From contig CAKVDS010000003.1 in the NCBI GenBank assembly GCA_934726455.1, forward strand, positions 24,255 through 88,254: DNA of 64,000 nucleotides, written 5' to 3'. This document shows positions 9,241 through 17,226 of the stretch, in pieces; the first letter of the stretch is position 1, and each line of letters begins with the position of its first letter. The DNA comes from an uncultured Bacteroidales bacterium (GTDB taxonomy: Bacteria; Bacteroidota; Bacteroidia; Bacteroidales; UBA932). The translations under genes and the position numbers were made by a program. Below the pieces are notes generated by a model. The model saw nothing but the letters and a program-made list of their open reading frames with translations. It did no database searches and was not told the origin of the DNA.

Positions 9241-10251
9241 CTACATTTCATTGCCCACCTTGCGGGCTCTCTGCGGCTTGTCAAGGTTGATGCCGTCGCT
9301 GACAGCGATTTCGACCAGGACATTCCAGCCGGCGCAAAGATACACATAAGGCTGCATTTCTCCACCATCCGGGACGACAATAGTCCGCTCAAAAGGAGTA
9401 TTTTTGGTGTCGATGGCCACTGTGTGCACCCCCGCTCCGCCGAGAACGGAGAGGAACTTGTCATATTCGCTCTCGACAGGATTGACAAGGAACACGATGT
9501 CCCCCTCCTGCATGACTTCCTCTATGCCGTGGACAGCGTACGTCCCCTCAAGGAAGTCGCTCTTGCGGCGGGTTATCTCGTTGGTCTTGAGAGTAAGCTC
9601 CTCCGCCACACCATCGTTGTAGCCGCAGAAATAAATGGTGTTGGCCCCTTTGGCCCACTCCACGACTTCAGAAGGCACCGGCAAAGTCAGAGCCTCCTCC
9701 AGTTTGACAGGCAGTCCGGAGAGAGCGGTCTTCATGTCCTTGCCGGCGAGGTTCCAGAAAATGGACTCGCAGAAGAGCCCCTGCTCCACAACGCTTTTGG
9801 TGGCAGCCACAGCCTCTTCCCAACCGCAGCCAAGCACGTGACCCCGCACACAGGCCTTTTCTATCGGGGTGTCCGGATTGGCGCTCAATGAAAAGAACTC
9901 CTTATGCCCGGAAGCCTTGAGCTGCGAGGCGAGGGCGAGCGCCTCCTTGGTGCGTCCCGAGTTGGAATCCACCAGGACGGTATATCCGCTCAAATCGTAG
10001 AGTGCGGCCTGACGCGAGCCTTCAAGCTGGACATTCGCCGCCAAACCCCAGCCGAGAGAGCGCCGCCGTGCATTCTTGGCCGGCATTATCCGGGAGGAAC
10101 CCTCCCCTGAAAACATGATACGGCCTGTCCGCCTGAGCGAATCAGCCACAAAATCCGCCGAAGACGGGTCAAACTTCTCCACCGTAGGGACGGTGCCCAT
10201 CATCTCGCGCACGAGCGCATACTCGGAGTACTTCTTTTCTTTAAGGTTCAT
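9241..10251 (-). CDS. SIS (sugar isomerase) domain protein, GlmS-C/AgaS-like
   Basis: The 336-residue protein resembles the double-SIS isomerase half of GlmS and AgaS-type deaminase/isomerases. The first SIS domain contains RIMFSGEGSSR (about residues 43-53) and VLVDSNSGRTKEALA, the Ser/Thr-rich phosphosugar-binding loop; the second contains TIYFCGYNDGVAEE and FLEGTYAVHG. There is no glutaminase domain. Family role: isomerisation or deamination of a hexose-6-phosphate, or phosphosugar sensing. Its ATG lies only 17 bases after one end of the 166-bp palindromic element at 10268-10433, so that element forms its leader. It is followed at 9 bases by lplA. Specific substrate cannot be read from the sequence. 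Confidence 0.82.
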   Translation of the reverse strand: MNLKEKKYSEYALVREMMGTVPTVEKFDPSSADFVADSLRRTGRIMFSGEGSSRIMPAKNARRRSLGWGLAANVQLEGSRQAALYDLSGYTVLVDSNSGRTKEALALASQLKASGHKEFFSLSANPDTPIEKACVRGHVLGCGWEEAVAATKSVVEQGLFCESIFWNLAGKDMKTALSGLPVKLEEALTLPVPSEVVEWAKGANTIYFCGYNDGVAEELTLKTNEITRRKSDFLEGTYAVHGIEEVMQEGDIVFLVNPVESEYDKFLSVLGGAGVHTVAIDTKNTPFERTIVVPDGGEMQPYVYLCAGWNVLVEIAVSDGINLDKPQRARKVGNEM

Positions 10252-10267
10252 TGTCTATAGTGTCATT

Positions 10268-10433
10268 AGAAGTTGTTTTGAATTTATTTGTCATAAATTT
10301 TATGAAGATTTTTCTGCCAGAGTTTTTTCTGGATTTTGAGAAAGATAGTAGTACTATCTGACCGAAAAAGCCAGGGAAAACTATGGCGAAAAAGCAAATA
10401 AAAGAATTTTCAACATAAATCAAAACAACTTCT
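10268..10433. repeat. 166-bp palindromic MITE-like element, copy 1
   Basis: The element runs from AGAAGTTGTTTTGA to TCAAAACAACTTCT (14-base inverted ends) and its two halves are imperfect inverted repeats along almost the whole length, meeting at AGATAGT-AGT-ACTATCT. It carries inner hairpins (CCAGA...TCTGG; GCCA...TGGC). It has the same length as copy 2 at 17023-17188 and differs at two positions. Its right end overlaps the TAA stop of the DUF4954 gene (10433-10435) and its left end is 17 bases from the SIS start codon. A TTA flanks both sides if the ends are taken as GAAG...CTTC. No transposase is encoded. Confidence 0.85.
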
Positions 10434-12622
10434 TAGATTCTTATTCTTCTTAGCAGCTCCCTGTCCTCGGCCATCATAGTGTCGATCTGCTGGACGAAAC
10501 TGTTCTCCTCAAGCGGGCCGATGGCTGCAAGCATCTCCGCTTCGCTGCGGTAGGTCGCACGGCGGAAGGGGTTGAGATAGTCCTTCTGCCGCGTGCGCCG
10601 GACCTGATCACAGATATAGTCCTGATTGTACATTTCTTTTATTATGAACGTATTCCACATGCAGTCGCTGATATGGTCCACCTCATAAAGATCACGCAGC
10701 ATCTGAATGGAGTGTACAAGTTTATCATGCGGATAGCGCTCCCAGAGCTCATCATACCGGCGGTGGATGGCATCCCAGCCGGCAAGCGCTCCGGCTCCTA
10801 TATCGGCACGCAGCGCATCCACATCCGAAGTCTTCATGATCTGCCCGCCTAGATTAGTCCAGAGGGTCGTCCGCTCTCCCTCGACAAGAGAGTTGAGAGA
10901 CATCAGTTTCTCATCCGGATGCTTCTCCATATATCGCAGGACATTGGTCATGGCATAGTGCACTATCATGTCTCCATAAGCCGCATAAGCCTGAAGCGGG
11001 TGACGGACAAGAACCTTGCGGGAACTCTTTTCCGTCCCCGGCGCAAGCACCTCCAGAGAATCAACCACCTTCGGGTATTTGCAGATCAGAAGGTGGCCTT
11101 TTTCGCGCAGTTTTTCCGCCTCCAGACCTTCCGCCTCTTTGCCAAGATACGCACGGCCTATCCACTCTTCGAGCAGGGCTCTGGCCTCGAAGACCTCCTC
11201 CATGCTGTCGGGGGCATAGGTGTCGAACTCTATGTTCTGCACCTTCGTCACCCGCTTGTCGCGGGTCTGATATTTCCAGCTGTTGCGGGCAAGAGCATAC
11301 ATATTATATAACCACCAGAACGCCGGCACAATCTCAAGACGCCCCTCCGTCTCGTTGTTGCTCACCATGCTGAAAGGCAGCCTGATGTTCATCTCGGCAG
11401 GGTACGCCCCCTTGGCCAGAAGGACATAGGAAGCGAATACTGAAGAATGCTTGACAGAAGCGCAGAGCCCCGGCCAGAATCCGCGCCCGGCCACGACCTC
11501 GTTGTCGTTGGAGCGGCTGTTGTGGTTGGAGCCCACAGTGGCCCCGGCTGCCATGTTGGACTGTCCCATGAGGCACGAAGCGATGAGGAACGAGTTGTTG
11601 TGATGCTGCTCGTGTGCCGGGAAGATGAGGTTGTTGAGCACCTCGCAGCAGGAGATGGTGCTGTTGTCCCCCAGAATGGAATCGATTACCCTCGCCCCGT
11701 ATTTGAGGTTGCAGTTGGTCCCGATGATGAACTTCACCGCCGTGCAGCCGTAGAAGATGCGGCTCCCGTAACCCACGATGCCGTTGACCAGTATCACGTT
11801 CTCCCCTATCTGGGACGGCTCGGCCTCGGAGGAGTTGATGGTGATGTTCTTGAGCTTGCTGGCACCCTTGATGTAGCAGCACGGGCCCACCTTGACATCC
11901 TTGATGATCTGCGACGTCTTGATGACACAGCCCTCACCCACCGTACCGTAATAGCCCCTGTGGTGGTCGGTACTTTTCTGGGTCATATCCCTGAGACGCT
12001 CCTGCAGCGGCTTGTCATCCACATATTTGGCCCAAAGGTAAGCGTCCGCCGTGATCATGCCGTTGAAAGGATAGACTTCGCGGCAGCCTGTCTCGTTCAT
12101 CACATGGAGGCGTACCCGCACGCTCTCGTCCTCTCCGTCCTTGATGATGCCGTTGCCGAACTTGGCGTGGTCGGTGGTGCACATCTCCTGTATGTTGAAC
12201 AGCATGCACCGGTCACCTATAATATAATGGCTGAGGTAGTGCACATCATGGACGGCGCAGTCATTTCCTATATCACAGGAGTGGATGGACGAGTTGGTGA
12301 TGCCGACGGGAAGCCTGAGGTCGTGGAACTGCAAGCCGTTGTCGGACACGCGGCCGATACGCACCGTCCCGTAGAACTTGTTGTTTTTGATGAGTTTAGG
12401 GAGAAACTCGTCCGTCACCCAGATGGTGTCCCAGCTGGAGGCGGTGTTGTCGTTTTTGACCAGACGTTCTATCTCATCACTGGTCAGATGCCGCCATCCG
12501 CCGTCCGGGACGCGGACCTGACGGTTGCGGATATAATACTTGTCTTCCCCTGCGGGAAGGAATGACGGGTCAATCCAGCCGTTGATGAGTTTCTCCGGCG
12601 GCAGTACTGTTACTTTTTCCAT
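10433..12622 (-). CDS. DUF4954 family protein with left-handed beta-helix region
   Basis: This 729-residue protein matches the Bacteroidota DUF4954 family. Its N-terminal and central part (about residues 85-400) has hexapeptide-like turns typical of left-handed beta-helix nucleotidyl/acyl transferases (for example VHYLSHYIIGDRCML, IGENVILVNGIVGYGSRIFYG, VKFIIGTNCNLKYGARVIDSILG), with conserved His/Asn-rich segments EQHHNNSF and GSNHNSRSNDNE. The C-terminal 250 residues are helical and unlike known enzymes. The ATG at 12622 was chosen; an in-frame TTG nine bases earlier is less likely. Biochemical function is not established to my knowledge; a role with sugars or nucleotide-sugars is inferred only from the fold and the following SIS and aldolase genes. 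The stop codon overlaps the palindromic element. Confidence 0.8.
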   Translation of the reverse strand: MEKVTVLPPEKLINGWIDPSFLPAGEDKYYIRNRQVRVPDGGWRHLTSDEIERLVKNDNTASSWDTIWVTDEFLPKLIKNNKFYGTVRIGRVSDNGLQFHDLRLPVGITNSSIHSCDIGNDCAVHDVHYLSHYIIGDRCMLFNIQEMCTTDHAKFGNGIIKDGEDESVRVRLHVMNETGCREVYPFNGMITADAYLWAKYVDDKPLQERLRDMTQKSTDHHRGYYGTVGEGCVIKTSQIIKDVKVGPCCYIKGASKLKNITINSSEAEPSQIGENVILVNGIVGYGSRIFYGCTAVKFIIGTNCNLKYGARVIDSILGDNSTISCCEVLNNLIFPAHEQHHNNSFLIASCLMGQSNMAAGATVGSNHNSRSNDNEVVAGRGFWPGLCASVKHSSVFASYVLLAKGAYPAEMNIRLPFSMVSNNETEGRLEIVPAFWWLYNMYALARNSWKYQTRDKRVTKVQNIEFDTYAPDSMEEVFEARALLEEWIGRAYLGKEAEGLEAEKLREKGHLLICKYPKVVDSLEVLAPGTEKSSRKVLVRHPLQAYAAYGDMIVHYAMTNVLRYMEKHPDEKLMSLNSLVEGERTTLWTNLGGQIMKTSDVDALRADIGAGALAGWDAIHRRYDELWERYPHDKLVHSIQMLRDLYEVDHISDCMWNTFIIKEMYNQDYICDQVRRTRQKDYLNPFRRATYRSEAEMLAAIGPLEENSFVQQIDTMMAEDRELLRRIRI

Positions 12623-12653
12623 AGCTCCCAAAAATACGAAAAATCACCGACAT

Positions 12654-13211
12654 TCAGACAAGCGGCACCAGATACTTCTTCAATTCGGGGAAAGTGGGCA
12701 GATGACCGCCCGGATAGCTTACACCCCTCCCGGGATAGTGGAGTTCAAATTCGTCGCCGCAGTGCACCAGTTCATCCTGAAGGGCGAACATCCCGCGCGT
12801 CAATTCAATCTCCGGCCTGTCAAGACAGTCAAACTGTACCCTCTCCAGAGCCTCATAGCGCGAACAGATGTCCTCATCTATAAAGAATGTCCGGGCTCCG
12901 TCGAGACGCGGAGAAAGATACTCGTTCTCTCCTGTCTTCGTCCGCAGCAGGCGCGAGACGTGGAAGTCGGGATTTACCAGGATTTTGCGGGAGCCGCTCA
13001 GCTTCTGCGCCCAGAATCCCCCGAGCGACAGGCCGACCACGAGATCGGGCTTGATCTCATCCCTCAACCCAAGCAACAAAGAGAGAGCCGCATCGGGGTC
13101 TATAGGCACATCAGGGGCCACAACTTCACAAGGCCGCAGCAATATTCTCAGGGACGAGGCCATCTTGTAAGCGCCCGATGAAGCAAGCCCGTGTATGAAG
13201 AGAACTTTCAT
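12654..13211 (-). CDS. YqiA/YcfP-like alpha/beta hydrolase (UPF0227-type esterase)
   Basis: The 185-residue protein starts MKVLFIHGLASSG, the oxyanion-region motif of small alpha/beta hydrolases. The nucleophile elbow is GLSLGG with Ser62, and a likely catalytic His lies in the YPGGHLPT stretch near the C-terminus; an acidic partner is not certain. Length agrees with the YqiA/YcfP family of small esterases. The ATG at 13211 is preferred over an upstream in-frame start because it begins the first beta strand. It precedes the DUF4954 gene by about 30 bases on the same strand and follows a strong hairpin (13230-13257). Natural substrate unknown. Confidence 0.8.
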   Translation of the reverse strand: MKVLFIHGLASSGAYKMASSLRILLRPCEVVAPDVPIDPDAALSLLLGLRDEIKPDLVVGLSLGGFWAQKLSGSRKILVNPDFHVSRLLRTKTGENEYLSPRLDGARTFFIDEDICSRYEALERVQFDCLDRPEIELTRGMFALQDELVHCGDEFELHYPGRGVSYPGGHLPTFPELKKYLVPLV

Positions 13212-13229
13212 GGGAACAAATATAAACAA

Positions 13230-13257
13230 AGAGTTCTCGTTTCACAACGAGAACTCT
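13230..13257 (-). terminator. Hairpin, probable terminator of the galE-cyclophilin operon
   Basis: An 11-bp perfect stem (AGAGTTCTCGT / ACGAGAACTCT) with a 6-base loop is followed on the minus strand by the T-rich sequence TTGTTTATATTTG. It lies between the cyclophilin stop and the esterase start. The remaining bases 13258-13329 show no gene or motif. Confidence 0.6.
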
Positions 13258-13329
13258 CGGCAATTCTAACCTAAAATTAAACCTATGAAAAAACTATTCG
13301 AGTAAATCTATTACAACATCCGTGCCACA

Positions 13330-14016
13330 TTATTGCTCGTCGTCAAGTTTTATTGTAATTATTTTGACGTCCTGCTGAGGGCAGTCACGGGCATCTGTAG
13401 CCACGGATGCAATCTTGTCTATGACATCAAAACCGTCTATGGTCTCCCCGAATACGGTATAGTCTCCGTCAAGCTGAGCACAGGCCACAGGATCCTGGAC
13501 GATATAGAACTGGGAGCCTGAAGATTCCTTGAGCGGATTGGCCGCATCTCCACGCCTCGCGGCTGCGAGTGCACCTTTCTTGTGGGTGTATTCAGGGACG
13601 AATTCCGCCGGGACATTGTAGCCCGGGCCACCGGTGCCGAAGCGGCTCTTGTTGGCCGGATCCTTGCTGAGAGGGTCCCCGGTCTGGATCATGAAGCCGT
13701 TGATGACACGGTGAAAGAGAATCCCGTCATAGAACTTGCCGAGGGCAAGTTTCTCGAAATTCTCACGATGCTTCGGGGTCTTGGAGTAGAGTTTGACCTT
13801 GATGACACCCATGCTTGTGATGATGTCAAATACCGGCTCCTCAGGGAGTTGTGCGATTTTATCCATTATTCTCTGGTTTTGTTCCGCTGCAGCGATAGAG
13901 TCGGCGGCAGCCTGCTCGGCGGCTTTCTGCTCCGCTTTCTTGGCATTGTTGCCGCAACTGCACACAAGCGCCACGGCACCGAGGCAGCAGAGGGTTGTTT
14001 TGATGAAATGTTTCAT
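13330..14016 (-). CDS. Cyclophilin-type peptidyl-prolyl cis-trans isomerase, lipoprotein
   Basis: From the ATG at 14016 the 228-residue product has a lipoprotein signal (MKHFIKTTLCCLGAVALVCSC; Cys21), an Ala/Glu/Lys-rich linker and a cyclophilin domain from about residue 60. Visible cyclophilin motifs are FHRVINGFMIQTGDP, with the catalytic Arg, plus GTGGPGYNVPAEF, SGSQFYIV and the YTVFGETIDG strand. These proteins catalyse proline isomerisation of exported proteins on the periplasmic side. It starts 5 bases after the flippase gene stop and is the last gene of the galE operon before a terminator hairpin. Confidence 0.92.
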   Translation of the reverse strand: MKHFIKTTLCCLGAVALVCSCGNNAKKAEQKAAEQAAADSIAAAEQNQRIMDKIAQLPEEPVFDIITSMGVIKVKLYSKTPKHRENFEKLALGKFYDGILFHRVINGFMIQTGDPLSKDPANKSRFGTGGPGYNVPAEFVPEYTHKKGALAAARRGDAANPLKESSGSQFYIVQDPVACAQLDGDYTVFGETIDGFDVIDKIASVATDARDCPQQDVKIITIKLDDEQ

Positions 14017-14020
14017 TGTA

Positions 14021-15487
14021 CTATTGTTTTTTGATTCGATTTCCAATCAATCTTCTTGCCAGAGGCAGGCAATACACAGCGAGGAGCAGAGTGTTGAGCC
14101 CCAGTGTCAGCGGCAACGGCACATTGTCTGACAATCTGCCGGGAAGCACTGACAACGCATAGAGCAACAACGCCATTATGACATACTTTGCGATGGTCCG
14201 CCCGTCATAAGGGACAGGATAACGCCTGCGGCCGATGGCCCAGCTGAGCACCATGGCCGTACCGTAGCCGGCAAAACCGCCCCATGCGCAAGCCCAATAA
14301 CCGAACCTCGGAACAAATATCACGTTGACCGCTATCATCACAGCCGCGCCTATGGCGCTTATCACGGCTCCCCACCAGGTCTGGTCGGTAAGTTTGTACC
14401 AGAACGAAAGGTTGAAATACACCCCCATGAAAATCTCCGCCGCCATCACAACCGGCACCACCCCGAGGCCCTCCCAGTAGGAACGGCCCACGAAGTACTT
14501 GAGCAGCGGCATATAGAACATCACTGCCAGAAAAGCCAGCAATGTGAAGATTATGAAGTACTTCATCCCGTCGGCAAGAGTCTTGGGGCTGTTGCGGTCC
14601 GCTCCGGAGCCGAATACTATAGGCTCGTAGGCATAACGGAACGCCTGGGTCAACAGTGACATGATCATCGCTATCTTCACGCAGGCCCCGTAGATGCCGA
14701 GCTGGACCATCCCCTCCTCCCCGGGCACAAGTCGCGGATAGAGGATCTTGTCCGCCACCTGGTTGAGAATGCCCACCAGGCTCAGTATCAGCAGCGGCCA
14801 GGTATAGCGCAGCATCCTTCGGGCCAGCGCCCTGTCGAAACCATAGCGTATCCCCCGCAGTTCCGGGATGAAGAGCAGCATCACCGCCGAAGTGCAGAGC
14901 AGGTTGGCGAAGAAAATCAGCCCCACTCCACCGTTGAAGCGCCCGTACACCCCCTGCAAAGCCGGAATCTTGTCCAGCACGAGGAAGAGGAGCAAGTTGA
15001 TGGCGATACTCGGGATGATATATGCGAACTTCAGGGCCATGAAGCGCAGCGGCCTGTGCTGCTGCCGCAGACGGCTGAACATTATGGCCTGGAACGCATC
15101 AAAGGCGGTGATGATCGCGAAACAGCCGATATACTCCGGATGCTCTGAATAACCCATCGCGCCGGATATCGGGCCAAGAAACGCAAACACCAACAGAAGG
15201 AAGACCAGTCCGACAGAGCCGACCATGCGCAAGGCGGTGCTGTAGACCATCTTGCCGTCCTCCCCATCCTTGCCGGCAAAGCGGAAGAAAGTGGTCTCCA
15301 TCCCGAATGTCAAGATGGCGAGAAAGAGGGCCGTGTAGGCATAGAGATTGGTGACTATGCCGTAACCGCCGCTCCCGGCAGCTATCTTATAGGTATACAG
15401 GGGGACGAGCAGATAGTTGAGAAACCTCCCCACTATGCTGCTCAGTCCGTAAATCGCAGTGTCTTTGGCGAGTGACTTGAGATTCAT
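14021..15487 (-). CDS. Polysaccharide/oligosaccharide flippase (MOP superfamily, Wzx-like)
   Basis: The 488-residue protein has about 14 hydrophobic segments in two repeats of the MOP exporter fold, with the typical opening LAKDTAIYGLSSIVGRFLNYLLVPLYT. The family flips undecaprenyl-linked oligosaccharides across the inner membrane for capsule, O-antigen or glycoprotein assembly. Its start codon overlaps the phosphodiesterase stop (ATGA). The galE gene two positions upstream supplies UDP-galactose-type precursors, in line with a surface glycan role, but no glycosyltransferase is adjacent. Confidence 0.88.
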   Translation of the reverse strand: MNLKSLAKDTAIYGLSSIVGRFLNYLLVPLYTYKIAAGSGGYGIVTNLYAYTALFLAILTFGMETTFFRFAGKDGEDGKMVYSTALRMVGSVGLVFLLLVFAFLGPISGAMGYSEHPEYIGCFAIITAFDAFQAIMFSRLRQQHRPLRFMALKFAYIIPSIAINLLLFLVLDKIPALQGVYGRFNGGVGLIFFANLLCTSAVMLLFIPELRGIRYGFDRALARRMLRYTWPLLILSLVGILNQVADKILYPRLVPGEEGMVQLGIYGACVKIAMIMSLLTQAFRYAYEPIVFGSGADRNSPKTLADGMKYFIIFTLLAFLAVMFYMPLLKYFVGRSYWEGLGVVPVVMAAEIFMGVYFNLSFWYKLTDQTWWGAVISAIGAAVMIAVNVIFVPRFGYWACAWGGFAGYGTAMVLSWAIGRRRYPVPYDGRTIAKYVIMALLLYALSVLPGRLSDNVPLPLTLGLNTLLLAVYCLPLARRLIGNRIKKQ

Positions 15488-15987
15488 ATCGTCTGATTGC
15501 GAGGAACTTCAAATACTTCCATGTCGCAGATCCGTCCTCCGTCAATCTTGAAGCGCAAGGCGGTCCGCATCACCTGCCACCCTTGCAGTCCGGCAGCTCC
15601 CGGATTGATATACAAGAGCTTGCGCTTGCTGTCCCGCATCACCTTGAGGATATGCGAGTGCCCGCAGATGAAGACATCCGGGCGGTACGAGTCAATGAGT
15701 CCGGCCGCCTCGGGATAATAGTGGCCCGGAGAGCCGCCGATATGGGTCATAAGGATTCTGAGCCCCTGCTCTTCCATGTATTGGAACTGAGGGAAACGGA
15801 AGCGTATGTCCTGGCCGTCACAGTTGCCGTACACCCCGACAAGCGGCTTGAAGGCGGCGATGCTGTCGGCAAAAGCCTCTCCGCCGCCAAAGTCTCCGGC
15901 GTGCCAGATGACATCGACGGGCTCAAAGAAATTCTTGAACCCGTCGCTGAACACTCCGTGGGTGTCGCTTATCAGTCCGACAGTCAT
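15484..15987 (-). CDS. YfcE/MJ0936-type metallophosphoesterase
   Basis: The 167-residue protein carries the calcineurin-like metal sites in order: GLISDTHG (Asp8, His10), WHAGDFGG, GNCDGQ, MTHIGG and CGHSH near residue 105. This is the pattern of small manganese-dependent phosphodiesterases of the YfcE family. A longer reading to 16065 lies inside galE and is rejected because the beta strand with the first metal ligands starts directly at this ATG, which overlaps the galE stop by one base (TAATG). Physiological substrate unknown. Confidence 0.88.
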   Translation of the reverse strand: MTVGLISDTHGVFSDGFKNFFEPVDVIWHAGDFGGGEAFADSIAAFKPLVGVYGNCDGQDIRFRFPQFQYMEEQGLRILMTHIGGSPGHYYPEAAGLIDSYRPDVFICGHSHILKVMRDSKRKLLYINPGAAGLQGWQVMRTALRFKIDGGRICDMEVFEVPRNQTI

Positions 15988-17012
15988 TATTCCCGTCCGG
16001 CGAGATGCTTCTCCCAGGCCCAGGCGGAAGCGAGGGTCTCGTCCACGCTGCGCTGCGCCTTCCAACCGAGTTCTTTCTCAGCAAGAGACGGATCCGCCCA
16101 GACGGCAGTCACATCGCCGGAGCGGCGCGGAGCGAACTTCCAGTTGAGTTTGACTCCATTGACCCGCTCAAAGCTCTTGATCAGCTCAAGCACTGAGACA
16201 GGGCGGCCTGTACCGATATTGAAAATCTCGTATCTTTCTTTCATCTTGCCCTCCACCATACGGTCCACGGCATAGACATGGGCCTTGGCCAGATCAACTA
16301 TATCTATATAGTCTCTCAGGCAGGTGCCGTCCGGGGTCGGATAGTCGTTGCCGAAGACGGAGAGGCACTCCCTCTTGCCGATGGCAGTCTGGGTGATGAA
16401 CGGTACCAGATTGTTCGGCACCCCGCGCGGAAGTTCACCGATGAGGGCTGACGGATGGGCTCCGATAGGATTGAAATAGCGGAGAGCTATGCCGTTGATA
16501 CCTGAGTACGCACGGACACTGTCGCGCAGGATGTCCTCGCAGATCTGCTTGGTATTGCCATAAGGGGATGTCGCGCTCTGACGCGGAGACTCCTCTGTCA
16601 CGGGCAGTTTCTCCGGCTCTCCATAGACGGTGGCCGAAGAACTGAAAAGCACGTTGCAGCCTCCCTTGCGGTTGGCCACATCCACTATGTTGATGAACGA
16701 GAGGAGGTTGTTGCGATAATACTTGAGCGGATCCGAAACGGACTCCCCGACAGCCTTGTAGGCCGCGAAATGGATCACCGCGTCTATCTTGTAGTCATCG
16801 AAGAGTTTCTCTACGGCCTGCAGGTCGCAGAAATCCATCTTCACAAATGGCGGACGCTTGCCCAGGATACGGCAGACGCCTTCATAGTTGGTCTCGTCAC
16901 AATTGGACATATTGTCTGCTACGACGACCTCGTAGCCAGCCTGCGAGAGCTCCACTGTCACATGGCTTCCGATGAATCCGGCTCCGCCGGAGACAAGAAC
17001 TGTTTTTTTCAT
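15987..17012 (-). CDS. galE: UDP-glucose 4-epimerase
   Basis: The 341-residue short-chain dehydrogenase has the NAD-binding GGAGFIGSH at residues 9-17, the catalytic SSSATVYGEP segment (Ser125-126 region) and Tyr151/Lys155 in SPYGNTK. ALRYFNPIGAHPSALIGE and the LRDYIDIVDLAKAH segments are typical of GalE. It interconverts UDP-glucose and UDP-galactose in the cytoplasm. It heads the run galE, phosphodiesterase, flippase, cyclophilin. Its ATG lies 11 bases from the left end of palindromic element copy 2, so that element is its upstream region; no separate promoter is evident. Confidence 0.95.
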   Translation of the reverse strand: MKKTVLVSGGAGFIGSHVTVELSQAGYEVVVADNMSNCDETNYEGVCRILGKRPPFVKMDFCDLQAVEKLFDDYKIDAVIHFAAYKAVGESVSDPLKYYRNNLLSFINIVDVANRKGGCNVLFSSSATVYGEPEKLPVTEESPRQSATSPYGNTKQICEDILRDSVRAYSGINGIALRYFNPIGAHPSALIGELPRGVPNNLVPFITQTAIGKRECLSVFGNDYPTPDGTCLRDYIDIVDLAKAHVYAVDRMVEGKMKERYEIFNIGTGRPVSVLELIKSFERVNGVKLNWKFAPRRSGDVTAVWADPSLAEKELGWKAQRSVDETLASAWAWEKHLAGRE

Positions 17013-17022
17013 TATATCAGTA

Positions 17023-17188
17023 AGAAGTTATTTTGAATTTATTTGTCATAAATTTTATGAAGATTTTTCTGCCAGAGTTTTTTCTGGATTTTGAGAAAGA
17101 TAGTAGAACTATCTGACCGAAAAAGCCAGGGAAAACTATGGCGAAAAAGCAAATAAAAGAATTTTCAACATAAATCAAAACAACTTCT
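17023..17188. repeat. 166-bp palindromic MITE-like element, copy 2
   Basis: This copy has the same length as copy 1 at 10268-10433 and differs at one base in the left end (AGAAGTTATTTTGA) and one in the central loop (AGATAGT-AGA-ACTATCT). It lies between the TolC-like gene stop (17227) and the galE start (17012), in the same orientation as copy 1. The 38 bases between its right end and the TolC stop include a T-rich stretch. Flanking bases do not show a clear target duplication (TAA left, TGA right). Confidence 0.85.
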
Positions 17189-17226
17189 GAGTTTCGGGAC
17201 ACAAATATGCTGATTTTTTTTGAATA

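Noticed and set aside
8542..9891. 449-codon frame antisense to lplA and the SIS gene
   Set aside because: It crosses two genes with clear motifs on the other strand.
10241..10423. 60-residue frame inside the palindromic element (and its twin at 17017-17202)
   Set aside because: Both exist only because the element is duplicated; the sequence has no start context and the frame depends on flanking bases.
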